A stretch of 64,000 nt of DNA from Sambucus nigra (lineage: Eukaryota > Streptophyta > Magnoliopsida > Dipsacales > Adoxaceae). The stretch spans positions 542,264,467 through 542,328,466 of the forward strand of contig OX422213.1 of assembly GCA_949130495.1 (NCBI GenBank), read 5' to 3'. Positions 44,381 through 57,115 of this stretch are shown here, piece after piece. The notes below the pieces were generated by a model that was not told the origin of the DNA, ran no database searches, and saw nothing but the letters and a program-made list of their open reading frames with translations. Numbering within the stretch: position 1 is the first letter of the stretch; every line of letters begins with the position of its first letter. The position numbers were made by a program, and so were the translations under genes.

Positions 44381-46011
44381 ATCCCGTATCGGCGACCCTC
44401 TCCCTCCGGACGCAACCACCTCGCCGACCAGCCTATTTTCGGCATCGCCTTGCTAGACCCAACAGCCTTACCCGAAGCCCCATGTCCAAACCCGGAACCC
44501 TCTTTCAAAAACCACCCAAACTCAACCCAATTCCCAAAATCCCCCAAAGCCATCTCCCGATTTTCAAAACCCATCTCCCGATTTTGCCACCTGCTAAAAA
44601 TAAAAGCCAAAACCAAAGATAATAAACTCATTAAAAACCCACATGTCTTTTAACTCTTTTGCCCCCAACTTAACCCACTTTACACTTTTTCCCATATTAC
44701 CCCCATAAACCATTTAAAGCAATATTCATTGTTTCCACTCCTCACCCCTCATTCACATGACCTGACACCATATCCACATGCACCCCTAGCCATATACCCA
44801 ATATACACCTTTGCTTCATGTGACTACTACATAAGAAGACCATGCTCATTCATAGTAAAAAAAAATTAAGCTTTTAAATATGAATTTGTAGAGAGAGAAA
44901 ATACCATTTTAGTGTAGGTTTTATATTAGAATTTATATTTTTTTAGATAGTGAGGAGAAAATAAATTGTTGTGAGGATTAAATTGAGTGAGATTCTTGAT
45001 GTAATTGTGTTTGAATCATTCAAATTAAGAGATGTGAATTTCAACACATGAATTGAAGATCAATTAAGCATCAAGAGATTGGGGTTTGATTGTTCTTTTC
45101 TCATCTCATTTATTTTATGCCTTTGATTATTCATTTGTCATATTTCATATCATGTTAGGGTAAATCCCCTTTCAAGGGGTGGGGTAAAACCCTTATTTGA
45201 TGTTATTTTATTTGTATTAGTTTGATTACTTGAAAAACCCCTTTCAATGTTAATTTTTATCCCTCACCCTTAAATTTACGCCTCGAGAGAGGGTAAATGA
45301 TTTTCGACAGAAAATCGAAATTCTAGTTATAATACCCATTTTAGATTCGAACTAGAGACAGGGGTTTATTAAGTGGGGTATTATAACTTGAATTTCAACT
45401 CTAAAATTATTTTCTAAGATTTACATGAATTTTAGTTGATCGATCCTAGCGGGTGATTAATGAAAAGGAGTGTAGATCTATTTTTCTAGAGTTGTGGGGT
45501 GTTAAACTTAATTTTCTAAAAGATTACTATCATAATTACACGTGCAACGAGAGTTGGTTTGTAATTTTGATATTAATTTGGGAGAATTCAAATAATTATA
45601 TAATTAATTAGAATAACTAAAATTTGTGGTGTAATCCCATTCCTTGATTGTTCTCGCAATTATTTACCTCACTTTATCTCTTATTTTAGTGTTAGACTTT
45701 ATTTTTCATTTCAGTCATTTCAGTCATTTTCTGGTTAGTTATTATCATATCACATTAGTTTAGTTTAGTTTAAATCATCACCTCACCCTATTTTTTTAAT
45801 ATTGAAAAAGTTTAAAAAAATAGAAAAGTGAAAAAGCACAAAAAGAAAATAAAAAGTGAACTACAATTGAATTTGTCTCTAGCTTACTCTCTAGGAAGTT
45901 ACTTACCTCTACACTTTAGATTGTTATGTTTTGTAGGTATTTGAGGATTTTGACAAACAAGGACTTTTCAATCAACGAAAAGAAAAATACACGCAAAAGC
46001 CTTATTTATCA
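44381..46011 (+). repeat. 5' LTR of element C, second segment
   Basis: It continues after the copia (CTCTG at 44376-44380) with ATCCCGTATCGGCGACC and is collinear with 62222-63850. With the first segment the LTR is about 2713 bp, close to the 2700 bp of the 3' LTR. Confidence 0.9.
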
Positions 46012-46013
46012 AA

Positions 46014-46026
46014 TGGCGTCGTTGCC
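46014..46026 (+). promoter_or_regulatory. Primer binding site of element C (decayed tRNA-Asp type)
   Basis: TGGCGTCGTTGCC lies two bases after the LTR end. It differs from the Athila-type TGGCGCCGTTGCC by a single C-to-T change. Confidence 0.7.
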
Positions 46027-47059
46027 ATTCTTGGGAGCGTGAAGCACTTGGAGCAAATTCAATTTTGTAGTTCATTTATTTTGTATATTTTTGCATTTTA
46101 GTACCATTTTTCTTTATTTTAGAAGGCTTGTATTAGGATTATTCTACTCTTGGTTTGTATTGCGGTGCGTAGAGACACCGTTATTTTATTTTCCATTTAA
46201 AATTTGTAATAATTGAAGAAAGCTTGATAGGGAAACCGGACAAGGTAGAGAGAGGGCGTCCATTGGCGAGGATTTAGAAGCCTCTCTACCTTGGGTTGGT
46301 AGGACTACCGGGGCCGACTGACATTAGTGTAATCTCCCCCCGGTCGACTCAAAATTTTTGGCACCCCACGGCCTAAAACCGTGGGAGGTACATTTCTCAA
46401 ACCCTCGCGCCTCTCCTGTTAGCGAGTCAATTCTTTTGTGTGCTTTGTGTGCTCTTTCTTGATTTTATTCTCGCATTTATTTTTGAATGGTGTGATGAAT
46501 TAATTGACTAAGACCTTCACTCATGAGAAGGGATTTCATCACCCGACTCACTCGCTCACCGATTGTGTGCTACCCTAGCCATCACTAAATTTAAAATCAA
46601 TTAACTAGGTACCCCACTAGGAGACAATTTTGCAAAGGCGATCACTCATAAAAATTCCGTGATTTTTTATCGTCCGCGAACTTAATTAAAATTTGACTAC
46701 CATTTCACTAAATTTAAAGATAAAAATTGGCTATGTGTTAGTTAGGAAATTTTCTTGACTTGTGTGTCTGTCCAATTCCATTTTTAGGCAGTCGGTTTTA
46801 GTTGGTTCGTCCAAATCAAGAGTCCACATATTTTTCCCCACATTTTCTTCCAAAAAAAAAATCCCAAAATCCAAAATTTCTTTCTTTATTATTACAAAAA
46901 AATCCAAAAATATTTTCTTCCTTTATTTTCCAAAAAAAAAAATCCAATAATATTTTCTTTCTTTCCTTTTTAGAAAAATTCAAAAATATTTTCTTTCCTT
47001 TTGAAAAAAAATAAAAATTCCAAAAAATTATTTTTCCCCTCATAGCCAAAGAACTTCCT
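46027..47059 (+). other. Leader of element C
   Basis: Non-coding. It contains a GC-richer block (46230-46440) and a T/A-rich stretch with repeated TTTTCTTCC, AAAAATCCAAAA and TATTTTCTTTC units (46840-47040). ORFs in it are low-complexity and are not genes. Confidence 0.5.
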
Positions 47060-48888
47060 TTACGGGACTACTTTGGTCATTTTCCATTGACACGCGACAC
47101 GTGTGAGAGTGATCTCGATCCATCTCTTTATGAGATTTTTCATGGTTTTGGCTCTCTCATGAGTACCCTTGCTACTCTTGACCCGTCCTTGCACGCACCT
47201 CCTATTCCATCACCCTCGGTGTCATGTGTTGGCGTGCCGCATCCCTTGTTGTGCTCCCATTGTTATTATGCCGATCACATGTCCCATGAGTGCCCTTAAA
47301 TTCTATATCCATCTGAAACCACCACGGAACATGTGTATCCATATGACACTGTCCCCGAACCCACCTCATCCCACTATCCCGATGCACCTAATCCCGAGTT
47401 ATGTGAGTACCTGAGTTATTCGTGGAGGCCTGATCAACCTTCCACACAATACGAATACCAACCCGATGTTGTGGATCCTCACACGTTCCCAAAGTCGTCA
47501 TGACAACCTTCTGCACCCATTCACGATCAGTTCCCTCACACGCACCTCATGCGCATCAACCAATTGTCCATCACGAAGGCGATTCTTTCAAGTATGATGA
47601 ACTTGGCCCCACCCCACACACTTCATAAGAGTATTCTCCGTATGGTCCTGTCCATAGCGAGTTGTGTCCACCTCAACCACCACCACCCATCACTCCACCA
47701 CCACCTTCATCCACATCCGCTCTCGAAAGCCTCTTACAAAAGTTCATACTCGAGCAAGATCAAGCCAATCAAATTCAAACTCAAGATTTCCAAAGGCTTG
47801 AACAACGATTAAATGAATTGGAGTGTGCAAGAGAGCCGGACATTCCCATGGATCCACCCATCGTTGCACCCGAGGTGATGATGATGTGTCCTCTTGTGAC
47901 ACAGATTTTGAGTGTGACCAACCCTACCACGCCGAGAATCTCAAAGTTAAGACCATTCCATGTTCCGGGTCCCAAGTCGATAATTGTGTTGACATACCTT
48001 TCTCTAGTGAGCCTGATCCAGTCCCTCCATGTCCATATGAACCCCACTTTGAGGTTCCCATTAACCTTTCCACTCCCGTAATATCCAAAACAATGCCCGA
48101 GTCTACACCTATCGAGCCGCCCGCTTGTGTTCCCGAGGAACCAATTTATCCTAGGTTATCTCTGGCTACGAGTGTTCACCATTTTCCTGAGATAGAATCC
48201 GTGATAGTTCCTAACTATCCGGATATGGATCCTGATTCACCATGCATGGTTCCCATTGAGCCTGATATTTATATTGATTCCTCTATCTTAGATCTTGGTG
48301 CCTCGTCTTACCCACCCACCACATTCCCTGAAACTAATCTTATGGAGTAGTTGACCACTCCATCTTTAGAAACCACACTCCCTTGTGAGTATTACTTTAC
48401 TCCTCCCAATGCATCTTCCTTCGCCATTTATCCCACCCGACCCACCCATTGTCCTTTCTACCCCACCACCTGGTTTGGATCTTGATTTTGCACATTTCAA
48501 CTTTCCATCTACTTTTTAGATCCTCACCTAAAACCATCCTCCATCATCTAAGAGAGTATTTATGGTGATACTCTCCACTTTCGCGACACCGAGCTTGTTC
48601 CTCTATGCCCTCCACTCTCTTGTGGTGTTGATTTTCCCCATCGACAGCTCCTTAGCATGTCACGACACGACCATTATCATCGCCCATTTATAGAATGGTC
48701 GTGTGATTTATATGATCCCCACTTCATTTCACTTTTCAAAACTTTTTGCCTTCCCATACAACTTGAGCACTATTCTTGTAGGGCCATAGTTTCCCTCACC
48801 TTTAAGCTCAATAAGGCCCGTGGCCGATACCTCTTCACCCTTTCCACCCTCCTATGGTCCACCGATGCTTTGCACCGCGTGATGCACT
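47060..48888 (+). pseudogene. Broken gag-like ORF region of element C
   Basis: The first frame, 47087-47500, includes a zinc knuckle CSHCYYADHMSHECP (C-x2-C-x4-H-x4-C, about 47255-47296) with a TAA just after it and a TGA near 47501. A shifted frame from about 47566 has a Pro tract PPPPITPPPP and then a helical, Gln-rich segment SLLQKFILEQDQANQIQTQ likely to form a coiled coil (about 47715-47820). A third frame, 47823-48350, is acidic and Pro-rich, and a last piece at 48657-48888 is cut by the solo LTR; it resumes at 59068 (CCATCCAAGTGCATTGG). A knuckle followed by a coiled coil suggests a gag tail. No capsid core and no pol were seen. The original product is not recognised. Confidence 0.5.
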
Positions 48889-50195
48889 TGTAACACCCCC
48901 CCTAATTAAATACCGGGTGGCCAGTCCCATACCAAATTAAAACATAATATACAGTTAGCTCATTCTTAGCATCACTGCCGAAAACATTAACTAATCACCC
49001 AATACCCAATTAAGCTGGTGTTAAAAACTTTCCAAATTTTAATTTCAACAAAATCCATATTTTTTTGTTTACGAATAACACTACAGATAATATTCTACAC
49101 TAATAACTGAACAGATAACACAAAATAATTTAAATGCAATTGTAATAAACATTCCCAAATAATTATCCAATACAGTAATCCCAACAATAGTAAATGTATT
49201 AAAACGACACGAGTACAAAACTATTTTGACTCATAGAGAAAGAAGATAATTGAATTCCTTTTAGGCGACATGCCCTAAATAAAAGAACACTATGAATCAA
49301 ATGAAGATAGGCATATAAAAAATACTCCATAGATCCATAGCTCGTCATAATCCACTAAGGCTGGCGTCCCTATTACTGGACACCTGATATAGAAGATACA
49401 ATAAAAAAGAAAATATGCAAGGAAACGGGTCAGAGCCCGATGTGAAAATGATTTTTAAAACATAAAGTATTTTACAAGTGCAACAAAGCATTTATTATGT
49501 ACATGTTAGTATCCAACTCTCACTTGCTATTCTCACCTCTCATCTAGAGTGCACACTTAATGTTTCCTATTAACCTCTTAGTTAATGATTCCTCTTCACT
49601 AGTTTCCATAATACGATTTCCATCCCATATCATAACCCCGTATGTCCCATACCATACGTAGTACAATCATTCTTATACGTTTCCCATTAACATGAATTAA
49701 TCTTGTCAAATCTATAAGAATAAAGATTCATTATCTTAATTCACTTCTTTTTCTTTATTCACCATCATCTACAATTATCACACAATAGAGTGAACTAACC
49801 ACTATATACATTCATTTAATTCATTATATATATACATATATATTACGACACCCCGAGTCAGAGATGCGGTGCAATGCGTTACTCTGCTATCATGTCCCAA
49901 TATCGCTGGTCACCGAGTTCGGTAAGGATTTCTCAGAACCACAAACGTCAACATACAAATTTGGGGGCGAACATAGGTCGCATACCCGCAATCCACGCAC
50001 ATACCTACGTTCCCATAGTCAGCGGACTTATCAACTCCCCGATAAGTCTTTCATAGACCTATGTTCTCGAGCGACAAATCAAAAATTCCATGGATTCATC
50101 AGGATATGACTGCCCTCACGCGCAAACCTCTCGTCGATAGCAAGTAAGCTAGGTATGTCATACACATAAATCAACAATCAATCAAATAGGCATTA
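48889..50195 (-). repeat. Solo LTR, 3' segment (element sense)
   Basis: Left part of the split LTR, ending at the Sirevirus target site CATTA (50191-50195). The small ORFs near 49864-50109 are not supported. Confidence 0.75.
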
Positions 50196-51762
50196 TGAAA
50201 GACCAAAGTAATTTCCTTTTATATAAAATCAATAGATGATGCGGAAGTGTATATAAGAGGTGATGGTTCAACAATTAAACAAAACAGATTTTAGTTTAAT
50301 AAACAAAATTAAACCAATTCATTATTCCAATTCAAGTGCTTGAATTTGCCTAAGTCATAATTTTCAATTATCCAAAGTTAGGCGAAACCAATTTTAGCAA
50401 ATGACTTGAATAAACCAAATTTACCCAATATTTAATTTAGTCCCAAATTAAATGAGTGTGATAATTAAACCAAATTTTATCTTGAAATTATCCTAAGCAT
50501 GGATTCTAAATTATTGTGCAAGATAAAATAAACAATATCACACTACGCCGAGATGTACGAGGAAAAACCCAAGACGGGAAACAACCTCGGACGGCCCTAG
50601 CCACAAGTCCACTAGATATGGAATTACAATTACAAGACAGATAGACTTGCAACAACTGACTCGATCCCGCTCAAGCCTCGACGCTTCTTCTCGTAGAAAC
50701 CTCTTCCTAGCGAACAACCTCGGAACACCACCGCGGTCTCGGAATCCACCAATGGGACTTTATATGGTCACCATCACCCAAGCATGGAGCCTTTCTCCGT
50801 GTGGGTAGAATCTCAACAAAAAGTCTTCTTTGTGATGGGGTGTAGAAGCAAACCCAAAACGTCTCTTCTTGAATTCGGTAGAGAAAACCGGTGCCAAAAA
50901 CTCCAAGTAAAGATATGTATATAGAACTTGGATAAACACAACTATTGGGTGTAAACACTAGAGTGGTATATGAATTTTTCTTTGAAAAATAACACTCAAA
51001 ACTTGAACATTTTCCTAAACTATTTTTGCTCTCAAACTCTCTCTAGGAGATAAACAAGGTTGGAAAAGTTAATTACAAAAATGTGTTTCCCGTCCTTAAT
51101 AAGTCTTGAAAAAGTTGGTTAAAAACCAAGTGGGGAAAGTGGGTGAAAACTGCTCAAAACTGTTCCCGCCCTGGCATCTCGTTCGAACGAACTTGACTCT
51201 CGTTCGAACGAGACTTCTAACGAGCGACCAGACTGGGCTCGTTAGAAACTCGTTAGATACCTCGTTAGAACGAACAACTCGTTCGAACGACATATCGAAC
51301 GACTGACCAGTTTAGGGTCGTTGGCAAACTCATTCGAACGAAACCTGGTTTGAACGAAAAAACTCGTTCGAACGACATTTCTGACGAACGACCAAAAAGT
51401 TTGTAAAATTCGATTTTGGCCTAGAAACTTTTATATACTTATTTTAAAGTTCTAATTGATTCTTTCTGAAAATAAAATGCAGTTTTTATTACACCTAACA
51501 CCCAATAAATATTGTTCCAAGCTCCTATATAAATATAATTGCATTCATACCTTGGGAGCATGGAACCTTAGTTGATGACGTAGAAACGAGGCACGCAAAC
51601 CGGCATTTTGATGAAGCTTTATATTCTTTGCCGCTACGTCTTCAACACACACTTCATGGGCTTGAGAATATTACAATCAAATACATTCCTATGAATAAAT
51701 GTTTTTGTCCGGAATTGAGCCAAAACTATATATGGACTCAATTGGAAATTTGTGTCCTTACA
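50196..51762 (-). repeat. 3' LTR of the Sirevirus (element sense)
   Basis: 1567 bp, collinear with 55506-57115. It has a cluster of TCGTTCGAACGA-type palindromes at about 51179-51385. Confidence 0.93.
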
Positions 51763-52125
51763 AATCTCCCCCTTTGGCTATTCCGGGACAAAAACCAAAC
51801 AAAAATCCTAAAGGGCCGTCAAGCTCTACTAGACTCAAAACATAACCCTCCCAAACTTGACTCAACCCAAGGATCAAATGCTTTGCCATTGAAAGATTCC
51901 TGCACACTTAATCAAACTCATCAAATGCATAGGGAATATCAAAATATTAAATGCAATTAATTAATTACTTCCCCTAAAATAATTCTCCCCTTTATCAAAC
52001 AAATGACATTTACTTAGAAAGACGTCTCCCCCTAAGATAAATCTCCCCCAAACTAAGATACAATAATAATAGGTTTAGATACCATTTCTTTCTCCCCCTA
52101 TCATCATTCTCCCCCTTTTTGTTCA
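51763..52125 (-). promoter_or_regulatory. Multiple polypurine tracts of the Sirevirus
   Basis: On the minus strand GGGGGAGA-like tracts occur six or more times: next to the LTR (51765-51775, reading AAAGGGGGAGATT) and near 51972, 51988, 52027, 52044, 52092 and 52108. Repeated polypurine motifs before the 3' LTR are a known Sirevirus trait. Confidence 0.75.
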
Positions 52126-53490
52126 GGAATAGGCAAAGGATAAAGAACTAATAAATAGCATGTTGAGGATTAAAGAAAAGACATGACAACATATGGGCAA
52201 TAAAAGCAAGGCAAAGATAAAACAAATATCATATATATATATATACTATAAATATACCAATAAGTACGTGCATATATAGATAGATATAAACACACACATG
52301 ACACAAAATACAATAAGTTTGCACACTCGTATGGCAAAACTATGTCATATGGAAACGGAAGTGTAGGGGTGTGTACTAGCAACAATTAAATTTAGACCCA
52401 AACACTTAAGAAACGTTCACGGAGTTCTCATTTGATTGCAAACTTCATCACAGTTAAATATAACCTCATGTGACAATATAAAGATCTAACTCAATGAACA
52501 AACATACACAATGCATACAAGCCTAGCATGATGATGATTCTACAAACCAAATAGAGTCATGACATTAAAGACAACTAGGATAAACGGACATTGTGCAAAC
52601 CGTTGATATACCATCCAATTCTCCCTCAATGAGCATATATATTCTTTTGTTTTTGAATGAATATATCAAACAAACATAGGCCTTGGTAATTGTTTTCTTT
52701 TTTAATGCCAAATATTCTGTTTTTAGGCCTTTGGATCACGTATTTCTTTTAGATCCAACAAACGGTGGCTTACAATCGCAAAGGATTTAATTTATCCTTT
52801 CGGAGCCCTTCCCCGTGCACATTTTATTTATCATGTTTTCATATTTCACACAAATCTCACATGCAACGGATTTTGACATGCACTTGTCCTCCTAGGTCAT
52901 AGATATGTAGATGACTAGATTGGTAGGAGAACACCTGAAAAAGCTCAAATATAACATGTGACATTAAGATTTCAAAAGAGCTCGTGCATGTGTGAAAAAG
53001 AGGCATATAAAAATAGAATCCATTTAAACAACACAAAATCCAACTACTCCATATAAAACATGGTAAAGAACATTTTAAGGATTGAAAATGTAAACCAAAA
53101 GTTCTAGCCACATGGGAGCATAAACGTATGGGATTCAAACACAAATATATGCCACATAAAGTGTGTCAAACTAAAATACACACAAAATAAAATCTTTTTG
53201 AGTTTTTAACATTTTTAATCAAAAATAAATATTTACTCAAAAGGACAAACAAAAATCATTTGTATTTTTCAATAAGCTTAAATGAAATAAATAAAACACA
53301 AATGATAAACAAAAATCTTTTTATATTTTTCAGTTAATTCAAACAAAATATAATTCAAAAAGATAAACAAGTCATAATTTCTAGCATGGGATATGAAATA
53401 GGGCTATGACTAGAAAATGACTAAACAAGCATACATTTAGCATGTGAATATAGCATGAAGTACAAACGCTAAAGTATGCAAACACTAACA
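52126..53490 (-). other. Non-coding part of the Sirevirus where pol would be expected
   Basis: AT-rich, with no protease, integrase, RT or RNase H motif in any frame that I can see. It includes a TA microsatellite at about 52228-52244 and A-rich sequence at 53170-53360. The ORF at 52857-53144 is not supported. The gag frame stops at 53494, so the pol loss lies at or just after the gag end. Confidence 0.6.
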
Positions 53491-53493
53491 CAT

Positions 53494-55443
53494 TCATCCT
53501 GTAGATTTAGCAAGGGAGGAAGCATGTGAAAGTAAATGAGAATCAACAACCCTATTTTGTAAGGCAACCAAGTCGGATTTCCTAACACATACTAATGAGG
53601 AATGACTATCTTGGGGTGTAGGAACGTTAACTACCGTGGTTACTTTACTATGGGGTTTTCTAGGAATTCGTTTAAGATCTAAACAAAATTTCCTAAGATG
53701 ACCTTGTCGACCACAATGTGTACAAGTGAGAACATGTCGAAAAGATTTACTTAAGGAGTGATCTTTAAAAGTATTCCTAGTTGATTCTCCTAAAACATTG
53801 GTTTGGGCATTATGAGTAAATTCATTGCAAGGATTGAAGCCTAAACCACAAGTGTCATTTTTAATTTGGACCGTTCCTAACATTTTATCTAGTTTTTCTG
53901 AACGACATTCCAAATCAAATTTGACATTACTAGAATCTTTTAATTTATTTTCCAATTCTACAATGTTAGATTCTAGTAAAACATTTCGCTCTTCAAAAGT
54001 AAGAAGCTCCTTTTTCAAGGATTCCATTAAACTCCTAAGGCTATTTCTTTCGCCTTCTACGTATTATAGATTCACACGAAGAGTCCTCTCACGTGTCCTA
54101 AGGTCTTCTATTAAGGCACTATCATCAACGACCTTGACACTCTTTCTTAAACAAGCTTCTAACTTCAGATTAGTTCTTTTCAAATTAATAGATTCTTTAT
54201 ATAATTCATGAAAAGCATTTTGAAGTTCACTCACATCAACCTCTTCTTCATTTTCACTCTCTCTTTCTTCTCCACTCTCACTATCATTAAAAATAAGGGA
54301 ATCATGAACAATGACCTTGGAAGTGGCATGTGCTATCGTGTCATCAATCGATGTATTCTCATTATCACTCACATGACTAGCCATAAAAGCCACAAAATTT
54401 TTCTTAGTGGGGGAATCGGTCTTTTTTTCCTTATCACTATCACTAAGGGTTGCATTATATGCAGTGGGTCGTTTACCCTCTTTTCTTAGTTTAGTGGGGC
54501 ACTCATAAGCTCGATGGCCACAACCTTCACAACCAAAACACTTATTAGACTCGTCCCTATCAACATTTTCATTACTAGACTTAGGGATCTTTTCGGCTTT
54601 AGAAATTTTCTCGCTTTTATCATGTTTAGAAGATTCAAATTTCTTAAAATCATTTTTAAATTTATCTTTGTTGAATTTAAGAAATTTTCTAAATTTACGA
54701 GCAAATAAAGCCATATCTTCCGAGTCACTATCACTCTCGCTCTCTACTACTTGTTTAACCTCTTTTCGGGCTTTTAAAGCAACGCCCTTTTCGATTTTTT
54801 TTTCATTTTTAGAGGGAAACATATCTAGTTCATAGGTTTGTAAATCACCTACAAGCTCTTCTAATTTCGTAGAGGCTAAAGTGGGTAAAGAATTTAAAAC
54901 GGTCACCTTTGGAATAAATCTATCGGGTAGGGACCTTAAGATTTTCTTTACTACACGGTCGTCAGGTATTTTCTCTCCCAAGTTAAAAGATGAATTAACA
55001 ATATCTGAAAGTCTAGCATAAAATTTATCAAACGTTTCTTTTTCATCCATTTTGATAGTTTCAAATTGAGTGGTGAGGTTTTGGAGTTTTGAAGCTTTAA
55101 CAACACTAGTTCCTTCATGAGTTAATTGTAAAATATCCCAAGCTTCTTTAGCGGTCTCACACGTCATAATGCGTCGGAATTCATCTAGTTTGACAGCGGT
55201 AAATAAAGCATTTAAACTACGGGAATTACAATTTGCTAGCTTAAACTCATTTTCAGTCCATCTATCGACGGGTTTGGGAACATGTTCATTTTCAATTAAA
55301 TGTGTTGGTGGGGTCCAACCGTTAACAACAGACATCCAAACACGTTCATCGATAGATTTAAGTGCCGATTTCATTCGCGCTTTCCAATACGCGTAGTTTG
55401 AACCATCAAAAATAGGAAATTTTGAAAATGGGGAAAAAACCAT
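53494..55443 (-). pseudogene. Sirevirus gag (about 650 codons, one in-frame stop)
   Basis: Start ATG at 55443 (MVFSPFSKFPIFDGSNYAYW), a typical Sirevirus gag head; the longer frame from 55452 would need a TTG start. The capsid-like part extends to about 54830. It is followed by a Lys/Glu-rich segment, a zinc knuckle CFGCEGCGHRAYEC (about 54545-54500), an acidic Glu/Ser stretch, and a helical region. A TAA at 54064-54066 interrupts it; the same frame goes on through a coiled-coil-like MESLKKELLTFEERNVLLES and a second knuckle CTHCGRQGHLRKFC (about 53715), ending at 53494. Two knuckles and this length fit Sirevirus gag. It would package RNA in the particle. It is nearly intact. Confidence 0.88.
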
Positions 55444-55489
55444 TTTAGCCAAAAATTAAAGGATCTTAACGAAATAATTTATCGTTTTT

Positions 55490-55502
55490 GGCTCTGATAC
55501 CA
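55490..55502 (-). promoter_or_regulatory. Primer binding site of the Sirevirus (initiator tRNA-Met)
   Basis: TGGTATCAGAGCC on the minus strand, three bases after the LTR end at 55506. This is the standard plant copia site and fixes the orientation. Confidence 0.9.
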
Positions 55503-55505
55503 ATT

Positions 55506-57115
55506 TGAAAGACCAAAGAAATTTCCTTTTATATAAAATCAAGTGATGATGCGGAAGCGTATATAAGAGGTGATGGTTCAACAATTAAACAAAACAGATT
55601 TTAGTTTAATAAACAAAATTAAACCAATTCATTAATCCAATTCAAGTCCTTGAATTTGCCTAAGTCATAATTTTCAATTATCCAAAGTTAGGCGAAACCA
55701 ATTTTAGCAAATGACTGGAATAAACTAAATTTACCCAATATTTAATTTAGTCCCAAATTAAATGAGTGTGATAATTAAACCAAATTTTATCTTGAAATTA
55801 TCCTAAGCATGGATTCTAAATTATTGTGCAAGATAAAATAAACAATATCACACTACGCTGAGATGTACGAGGAAAAACCCAAGACGGGAAACAACCTCGG
55901 ACGGCCCTAGCCACAAGTCCACTAGATATGGAATTACAATTACAAGACAGATAGACTTACAACGACTGACTCGATCCCTCTCAAGCCTCGACACTTCTTC
56001 TCGTAGAAACCTCTTCCTAGCGAACAACCTCGGAACACCACCGCGGTCTCGGAATGCACCGATGGGACTTTATATGGTCACCATCACCCAAGCATGGAGC
56101 CTTTCTCCGTGTGGGTAGAATCTTAACAAAATGTCTTCTCTGTGATGGGGTGTAGAAGCAAACCCAAAACGTCTCTTCTTGAATTCGGTAGAGAAAACTG
56201 GTGCCAAAAACTCCAAGTAAAGATATGTATATAGAACTTGGATAAACACAACTATTGGGTGTAAACACTAGAGCGGTATATGAATTTTTCTTTGAAAAAC
56301 AACACTCAAAACTTGAACATTTTCCTAAACTATTTTTTCTCTCAAACTCTCTGTAGGAGATAAACAAGGTTGGAAAAGTTAATTAGAAAAATGTGTTTCC
56401 CGTCCTTCATAAGTCTTGAAAAAGTTGGTTAAAAACCAAGTGGGGAAAGTGGGTGAAAACTGCCAAAAAATACTCAAAACTGTTCCCGCCCTGGCATCTC
56501 GTTCGAACGAACTTGACTCTCGTTCGAACGAGACTTCTAACGAGCGACCAGACTGGGCTCGTTAGAAACTCGTTAGATACCTCATTAGAACGAACAACTC
56601 GTTCGAACGACATATCGAACGACTCACCAGTTTAGGGTCGTTGGCAAACTCGTTCGAACGAAACCTGGTTCGAACGAAAAACTCGTTCGAACGAAACCTG
56701 GTTTGAACGAAAAAACTCGTTCGAACGACATTTCTAACGAACGACCAGAAAGTTTGTAAAATTCGATTTTGGCCCATAAACTTTTATATACTTATTTTAA
56801 TGTTCTAATTGATTCTTTCTGAAAATAAAATGCAGTTTTTATTACACCTAACACCCAATAAATATTGTTCCAAGCTCCTATATAAATATAATTGCATTCA
56901 TACCTTGGGAGCATGGAACCTTAGTTGATGACGTAGAAACGAGGCACGCAAACCGACATTTTGATGAAGCTTTATATTCTTTGCCGCTACGTCTTCAACA
57001 CACACTTCATAGGCTTGAGAATATTACAATCAAATACATTCCTATGAATAAATGTTTTTGTCCGGAATTGAGCCAAAACTATATATGAACTCAATTGGAA
57101 ATTTGTGTCCTTACA
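55506..57115 (-). repeat. 5' LTR of the Sirevirus (element sense)
   Basis: 1610 bp. It is longer than the 3' LTR, mainly because of an extra AACTCGTTCGAACGAAACCT-type unit near 56645-56700 and a small insertion near 56463. Confidence 0.93.
56500..56740. repeat. TCGTTCGAACGA palindrome cluster in the Sirevirus LTR
   Basis: At least five copies of the palindrome core TTCGAA within CGTTCGAACG occur in 240 bp. The matching cluster in the other LTR is at about 51179-51385. The unit count differs between the two LTRs, showing local duplication or loss. Confidence 0.75.

Larger units (their letters stand above)
50196..57115 (-). mobile_element. Sirevirus-type (Ty1/copia, Maximus/SIRE) element lacking pol
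   Basis: 6920 bp, plus-strand ends TGAAAGACC...CCTTACA, with 5-bp duplication CATTA on both sides. LTRs are 50196-51762 and 55506-57115. The minus-strand primer site is the standard initiator-tRNA-Met type. It contains a long gag with two zinc knuckles and then 1.7 kb of AT-rich sequence with repeated polypurine motifs, but no protease, integrase or RT. It is a deletion derivative or a gag-only form that would need enzymes from a relative. The LTRs are very similar, so this is one of the youngest insertions. Confidence 0.93.

Noticed and set aside
46762..47049. Short ORFs on both strands in the element C leader
   Set aside because: Built from T/A-rich simple repeats such as TTTTCTTCC and AAAAATCC; low complexity only.
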